Of a DNA stretch of 64,000 bases, positions 60,719 to 64,000 are shown in pieces. The position numbers were made by a program, and so were the translations under genes. The stretch covers positions 496,001-560,000 of the forward strand of contig NZ_CP088953.1 of NCBI RefSeq assembly GCF_021165935.1, read 5' to 3'. The stretch comes from Microbulbifer elongatus. GTDB taxonomy: Bacteria > Pseudomonadota > Gammaproteobacteria > Pseudomonadales > Cellvibrionaceae. The notes beneath the pieces are model-generated. The model was not told the DNA's origin, did no database searches, and was given only the letters and a program-made list of their open reading frames with translations. The first letter of the stretch is position 1. Every line of letters begins with the position of its first letter.

Positions 60719-60967
60719 TTATTTGGCACTTCGTAACCTAGCCAGCAATTGACTAACCGTAAGAACAAGATCGCGGTCCGCCTCTGTATTACAGAACACA
60801 CCCGCATCGTCTTCCACTACGGCTTCACCTAACACAAAATTAACTTTGAAATTGAATAGGTTGCTAACCATCTCTCCGTGCTGTCTTCTTTCTTCATTTT
60901 CAAGAAAGGTTATTAGACTAGCTATATGGTCTTTTTCTTCAATTAAGTAATGATCAAGAATATCCAT
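60719..60967 (-). CDS. Cassette protein, unknown
   Basis: 82 residues (MDILDHYLIEEKDHIASLI at the start). Acidic, with a helical end (TVSQLLARLRSAK). No family recognised. The IS3 element begins 33 bases upstream and separates it from its cassette boundary. Confidence 0.65.
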   Translation of the reverse strand: MDILDHYLIEEKDHIASLITFLENEERRQHGEMVSNLFNFKVNFVLGEAVVEDDAGVFCNTEADRDLVLTVSQLLARLRSAK

Positions 60968-61016
60968 TCGTTAATCGTCGTAAACTGGTCTTACCGACGA
61001 AAAGTAGACACCCTAA

Positions 61017-61874
61017 CTATGCGCATTTGCGCTCAAAATCCGCCGGACTGACATGACCAATAGCGGAGTGCCTACGTACTCGGTTATAGAACACTTCGAT
61101 GTACTCGAAGATTCCGCTCTTTGCGTCCTCGATACTCTCGTACTGCTCTGCGTATATTAGCTCGACTTTCAGTCGACTAAAAAACGATTCCATCGCCGCA
61201 TTATCCCAGCAGTTTCCCTTTCTGCTCATACTGGGTCTGCAATCGTTCTTTTCGATAAAGTAACGATAATCTCGTGCGCGATATTGCACACCTCGATCTG
61301 AGTGGATAACCAGACCTGGCCGAATCTCTCGACGCTGAAAAGCCATCTTCAGCGCGTCAGTTACCAGCTGTTCAGTCATGCTCGTATCCAGGGCCCACCC
61401 TACAATCGCCCTCGAATAAAGATCCATCACCGTGGCCAGGTATAGCCAGCGATCACGCACCCAGATATACGTGATGTCGGTGGTCCACTTCTCGTTCGGC
61501 TTCTCGGCGACAAACTGGCGACTTAGCAGATTCTCAGCCACGTTGCTCATAGCCTCTGCAGGCGGGCTATACTTGAAGCCCTTCCCATTACGGGCCCGTA
61601 TCCCTCTCGAACGCATGATTTTCGCCACAAAATTGACGCTACACTTAATACCCGCTGCATTGAGCTCATCAGCGATCCTGGGAGCTCCGTAGCGGGCTTT
61701 AAACGCTGCATAGGTTTCAATAACTTGGGCTTCCAGTCGCTCTCGACGGCAAGCTGAAGCGCATTTCGGACGCTTTTCCCATTTATAGTATCCAGCCGTG
61801 GATACTTTCATCAGACGGCACATCATCGTCAGCGGAAAATCTTCCCGGCACTGCTCGATCAGTGCGTACTTCAC
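61017..61874 (-). CDS. IS3-family transposase OrfB
   Basis: 285 residues. HTH_21 segment at the start, then the rve integrase core: WTTDITYIWVRDRWLYLA (Asp), IHSDRGVQY (Asp), NAAMESFFSRLK (Glu). Overlaps orfA by four bases, which fits the usual -1 frameshift fusion. Confidence 0.94.
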   Translation of the reverse strand: MKYALIEQCREDFPLTMMCRLMKVSTAGYYKWEKRPKCASACRRERLEAQVIETYAAFKARYGAPRIADELNAAGIKCSVNFVAKIMRSRGIRARNGKGFKYSPPAEAMSNVAENLLSRQFVAEKPNEKWTTDITYIWVRDRWLYLATVMDLYSRAIVGWALDTSMTEQLVTDALKMAFQRREIRPGLVIHSDRGVQYRARDYRYFIEKNDCRPSMSRKGNCWDNAAMESFFSRLKVELIYAEQYESIEDAKSGIFEYIEVFYNRVRRHSAIGHVSPADFERKCA

Positions 61875-62179
61875 TCTTGGTTTTTCGCGAAGTACGCCGT
61901 CGCCTTTTTTAGAAACTCGACCTCCTTCCGGAGCGTTTCATTCTCGCGCCTTAGTTTCCGTACTGACTCACTCTCTTTTCTGGAATAATCTACTCCGTCC
62001 AGTGAGTTGAATTGTTTATCAGAGAGGCGATGGAGCTGGCGCCGCCAGTTATAGATCTGACCCGGGTGAATCCCCAGCTCACGCGCGACCTCAGCGGCCG
62101 TTACGCCCTCTTGATCGCTACGACGAACCGCCTCTCGACGGAACTCTTCCGTATATGCTGCAACCTTCTTCTTACCCAT
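61871..62179 (-). CDS. IS3-family transposase OrfA
   Basis: 102 residues. Helix-turn-helix (GVTAAEVARELGIHPGQIYNWRRQL) and a C-terminal leucine zipper (VRKLRRENETLRKEVEFLKKA). Binds the element ends. Confidence 0.93.
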   Translation of the reverse strand: MGKKKVAAYTEEFRREAVRRSDQEGVTAAEVARELGIHPGQIYNWRRQLHRLSDKQFNSLDGVDYSRKESESVRKLRRENETLRKEVEFLKKATAYFAKNQE

Positions 62180-62246
62180 GGTACACCTCCGTGTTAGGCC
62201 GAAACCTAACTATACAGGGTGTCCACTTTCTATGGGTAACACTGAA

Positions 62247-62363
62247 ACATAACGCCGCAATCAGCCGCGGCTTACTTTGTGTGCTTTTTGCACGAAAACG
62301 GGAGCGTAGCGACCGTGCAAAAAGCGCACAAGGTAAGACGTCGGCTGCATTGCTTTGTTAACC
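62247..62363 (-). repeat. attC site 15
   Basis: ACATAACGCCGCAATCAGCC at the left, GCATTGCTTTGTTAACC at the right. Family C type. Confidence 0.88.
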
Positions 62364-62367
62364 GCCT

Positions 62368-62871
62368 TCATTGGGACGATGGTGCGATTTTTAGGTATTT
62401 CGACATTGGTAACCTCGCCCACTCATATTCATGCTCAATGTAACCAATAGAAAACAAAGTAACTATCAATAAAAAAGAAGCCAAAACTCGAAAGAAAAAC
62501 AGGCGAAACTTACTTGACCAATCGTGCCTCGCCTCTAATTTTAGCTCTCTCTTTTTTAACTCAACCTTTCTTGTCTCTTCTGCGTTGAAATTTTCAAATG
62601 AATCAAAATATCGGGAAAATTTTATAAGGCAGTTCTCAACTTCTTCCTTGAGGCTCCAGAGCTCTTCTTTACTTTGCGAATTCAAAACTGTATTTTTAAT
62701 ATCTTCGAGAAAAGCTCTATCAATTTTTCCAAGTTCTTCCTCAAAATCTTCCCTACGCTCTTGCCTAGTTCGGTTATCTTGCTTTCTTAAATGTGGGAAG
62801 TCCAAACTCTTATCACTGAATGTTTTCAGTGCGTTTGGAATTCCGGAAAACGCTTCGAAGTTATTACTCAT
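62368..62871 (-). CDS. Cassette protein with C-terminal membrane anchor, unknown
   Basis: 167 residues. Long charged helical part (about 30-120, rich in Glu, Lys and Arg), then one transmembrane helix (about 127-148, FFFRVLASFLLIVTLFSIGYI) and a short tail. No family recognised. AT-rich compared with the core genes. Confidence 0.65.
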   Translation of the reverse strand: MSNNFEAFSGIPNALKTFSDKSLDFPHLRKQDNRTRQERREDFEEELGKIDRAFLEDIKNTVLNSQSKEELWSLKEEVENCLIKFSRYFDSFENFNAEETRKVELKKRELKLEARHDWSSKFRLFFFRVLASFLLIVTLFSIGYIEHEYEWARLPMSKYLKIAPSSQ

Positions 62872-62892
62872 ATCAATTTCCGCTCATTTCGC

Positions 62893-63012
62893 GGTTAACG
62901 CCCAGCGCAGGCGCAGCCAGCGCGGAGCGCATTTTGTGTTAATGTTTGAGCGCCAGCGAGTAACACAAAAGGTGCGTAGCGTTGGCTGTCGCTCTGCCGC
63001 TGATTGTTAAAT
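62893..63012 (-). repeat. attC site 16
   Basis: Family A: GGTTAACGCCCAGCGCAGG at the left, GCTGATTGTTAAAT at the right. Confidence 0.9.
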
Positions 63013-63016
63013 GCAT

Positions 63017-63057
63017 TTGCCACGAAAGGGCTATGCGCATAAACTATGCACATGACC
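63017..63057 (+). promoter_or_regulatory. Promoter and operator of the ccdAB cassette
   Basis: TTGCCA (63017-63022), 17 bases, TAAACT (63040-63045). TGCGCATA and TATGCACA flank the -10 box as an inverted repeat (7 of 8), a likely CcdA-CcdB operator. Confidence 0.55.
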
Positions 63058-63075
63058 AATGCGAGGACTGTGACC

Positions 63076-63321
63076 ATGAAGTCAATTTATGACCATTCAG
63101 CGGCCAAGAAACCTACAAACCTTAGCCTAAACAAAGACTTACTCACTAAGGCAAAGCAGCTAAATATCAACCTTTCCGCAACGCTTGAGAAGGCTTTGGC
63201 TGTCGAGGTCAGTAAACGACAGGCTGAAGAATGGCTAAAAGCCAATCATAAAGGCCTTGAAGCCTGCAATGAGTTCGTGGAAAAGAACGGCCTTTTCTCT
63301 GACGCATTCAGGGATTTCTAG
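63076..63321 (+). CDS. ccdA: CcdA-family antitoxin
   Basis: 81 residues from MKSIYDHSAAKKPTN. N-terminal ribbon-helix-helix, then the CcdA tail RQAEEWLKANHKGLEACNEFVEKNGLFSDAFRDF, which binds and strips the toxin from gyrase. Opposite in direction to the other cassettes, with its own promoter. Its stop overlaps the ccdB start. Confidence 0.93.
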   Translation: MKSIYDHSAAKKPTNLSLNKDLLTKAKQLNINLSATLEKALAVEVSKRQAEEWLKANHKGLEACNEFVEKNGLFSDAFRDF

Positions 63322-63638
63322 TGAGCCAGTTTACCCTCTACGAAAACACAGATAAAACCACCAGAAAGGCCTATCCATATTTTTTGGATGTGCAAACTGA
63401 CCTAATCTCTGTACTGAACTCCAGAATCGTGATTCCGGTAATTCCCGCTCAGAATCTGGAGAGAGAAGCGCCAGATCGTTTGTGCCCAATTTTTCAAATT
63501 GATAGCAACGAGTACGCACTACTTACACATCAGCTAACCAGTGCTCCGGCATCAATTTTGAAGCGCCCCGTCGAAAACCTAGAAACCTTTCGCGATGAAA
63601 TTATAAACGCCATAGATTTTCTGATTACTGGCATTTAA
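63321..63638 (+). CDS. ccdB: CcdB-family gyrase toxin
   Basis: 105 residues. QFTLYENTDKTTRKAYPYFLDVQTDLI, VIPVIPAQNLE and a C-terminal FRDEIINAIDFLITGI, where the Trp-Gly-Ile end of the F-plasmid toxin is replaced by Thr-Gly-Ile. Probable gyrase poison that stabilises the array. Stop codon in the outer attC repeat. Confidence 0.93.
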   Translation: MSQFTLYENTDKTTRKAYPYFLDVQTDLISVLNSRIVIPVIPAQNLEREAPDRLCPIFQIDSNEYALLTHQLTSAPASILKRPVENLETFRDEIINAIDFLITGI

Positions 63639-63776
63639 CGCCCGCAACAGGGGCGACCAATGCTGTGTACGTTTTGTGCGAAAATGGGAGCGCAGCGACC
63701 CGCACAAAATGTGCACAGTGTTGGGCGTCCCGCGAAGGCCCGAAGGGCCGGAGCATTCTGCTTGCGTTTGTTAAGT
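63633..63776 (-). repeat. attC site 17
   Basis: ATTTAAC at the left and GTTAAGT at the right. Family B-like centre with ATGGGAGCGCAGCGACC. Confidence 0.9.
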
Positions 63777-64000
63777 GGCATTGGCACAGGACTCTAATGC
63801 AGCCTTGATGACTGCTGTATGCCAGGCCATGCCAGCAATATGCTCACAACCTCCAACAGCCGCATTTCCTAAGTCGCTAGTTTCGCAGTATTGATAAACT
63901 CGAATTTGATAGTCATCAAGGTATTTATCGAAGCACTGCTTCTTTGAGCCAGCTAACTCATTGACTCGCTCCTGGATAATGGCATTTTCCTGAACCGAAT
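63771..64000 (-). CDS. Cassette protein, start beyond the window
   Basis: 76 residues visible to the stop at 63771, open to the window edge. Starts (as seen) SVQENAIIQERVNELAGSKKQ and contains several Cys residues (KKQCFDKYLDD, YQYCETSD, GGCEHIAG). Stop codon inside attC site 17. No family recognised. Confidence 0.65.
   Translation of the reverse strand, partial: SVQENAIIQERVNELAGSKKQCFDKYLDDYQIRVYQYCETSDLGNAAVGGCEHIAGMAWHTAVIKAALESCANAT

Larger units (their letters stand above)
61001..62229 (-). mobile_element. IS3-family insertion sequence
   Basis: 1229 bases. Ends AAAGTAGACACCCT (left) and AGGGTGTCCACTTT (right), 13 of 14 bases matching. No matching target duplication in the flanks. Two overlapping transposase genes. 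Confidence 0.9.

Overview
The window looks like the chromosome of a marine gammaproteobacterium of the Cellvibrionales/Microbulbifer type. This rests on GC-rich core genes, Pseudomonas-like gene orders (orn-rsgA, pilMNOPQ-aroKB, pilGHIJ-chpA, gshB-tonB-algH-ruvX, hemCDXY) and a chromosomal integron. Genus is an inference, since no rRNA or tRNA gene is visible.

Region 1 (1-10 kb): housekeeping genes queG (cut by the window edge), orn, rsgA, a rhodanese, psd, an MFS transporter, a degenerate HD-GYP protein and hemE. The gaps hold six copies of a 110-120 bp palindromic element. The stem sequence is private to each copy, while a strand-specific core near GGGATGGGTTCAC is shared.

Region 2 (9.7-25.6 kb): gltBD, then the leftward pilMNOPQ-aroK-aroB operon for type IV pilus assembly and the shikimate pathway, and the divergent PBP1A gene. 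A bidirectional terminator separates PBP1A from the next block.

Region 3 (25.6-45.2 kb): the leftward Pil-Chp chemosensory cluster (pilG, pilH, pilI, pilJ, a 2157-residue chpA, chpC) for surface sensing and twitching. Rightward gshB, tonB-like, algH, ruvX and hemC-hemD-hemX-hemY follow.

Region 4 (about 46-64 kb): the distal part of a large integron cassette array. I count 17 attC sites. They read on the minus strand, and nearly every cassette gene is on the minus strand, starting 7-24 nt from a cassette boundary and usually ending in the attC repeat. The integrase gene and attI are therefore expected to the right of the window. Cassettes encode a PD-(D/E)XK-like protein, UspB-like membrane proteins, an SRPBCC protein, a GNAT-like protein with a coupled small peptide, an inverted ccdAB module and many unknowns. 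One gene-less cassette carries a near-consensus LexA box. A parDE module lies at the worn distal end.

The array is full of transposons: two near-identical IS110-type elements in attC sites, an IS1182-type element and a 166-bp MITE with matching ends at the crossover point of two other attC sites, an IS30 element plus a fossil IS30 end, an IS3 element and an IS91 remnant. The noncoding leader of the IS110-type copies folds into hairpins, one loop of which carries TTAACAAG, complementary to the attC end it occupies. This fits a guide (bridge/seeker) RNA.
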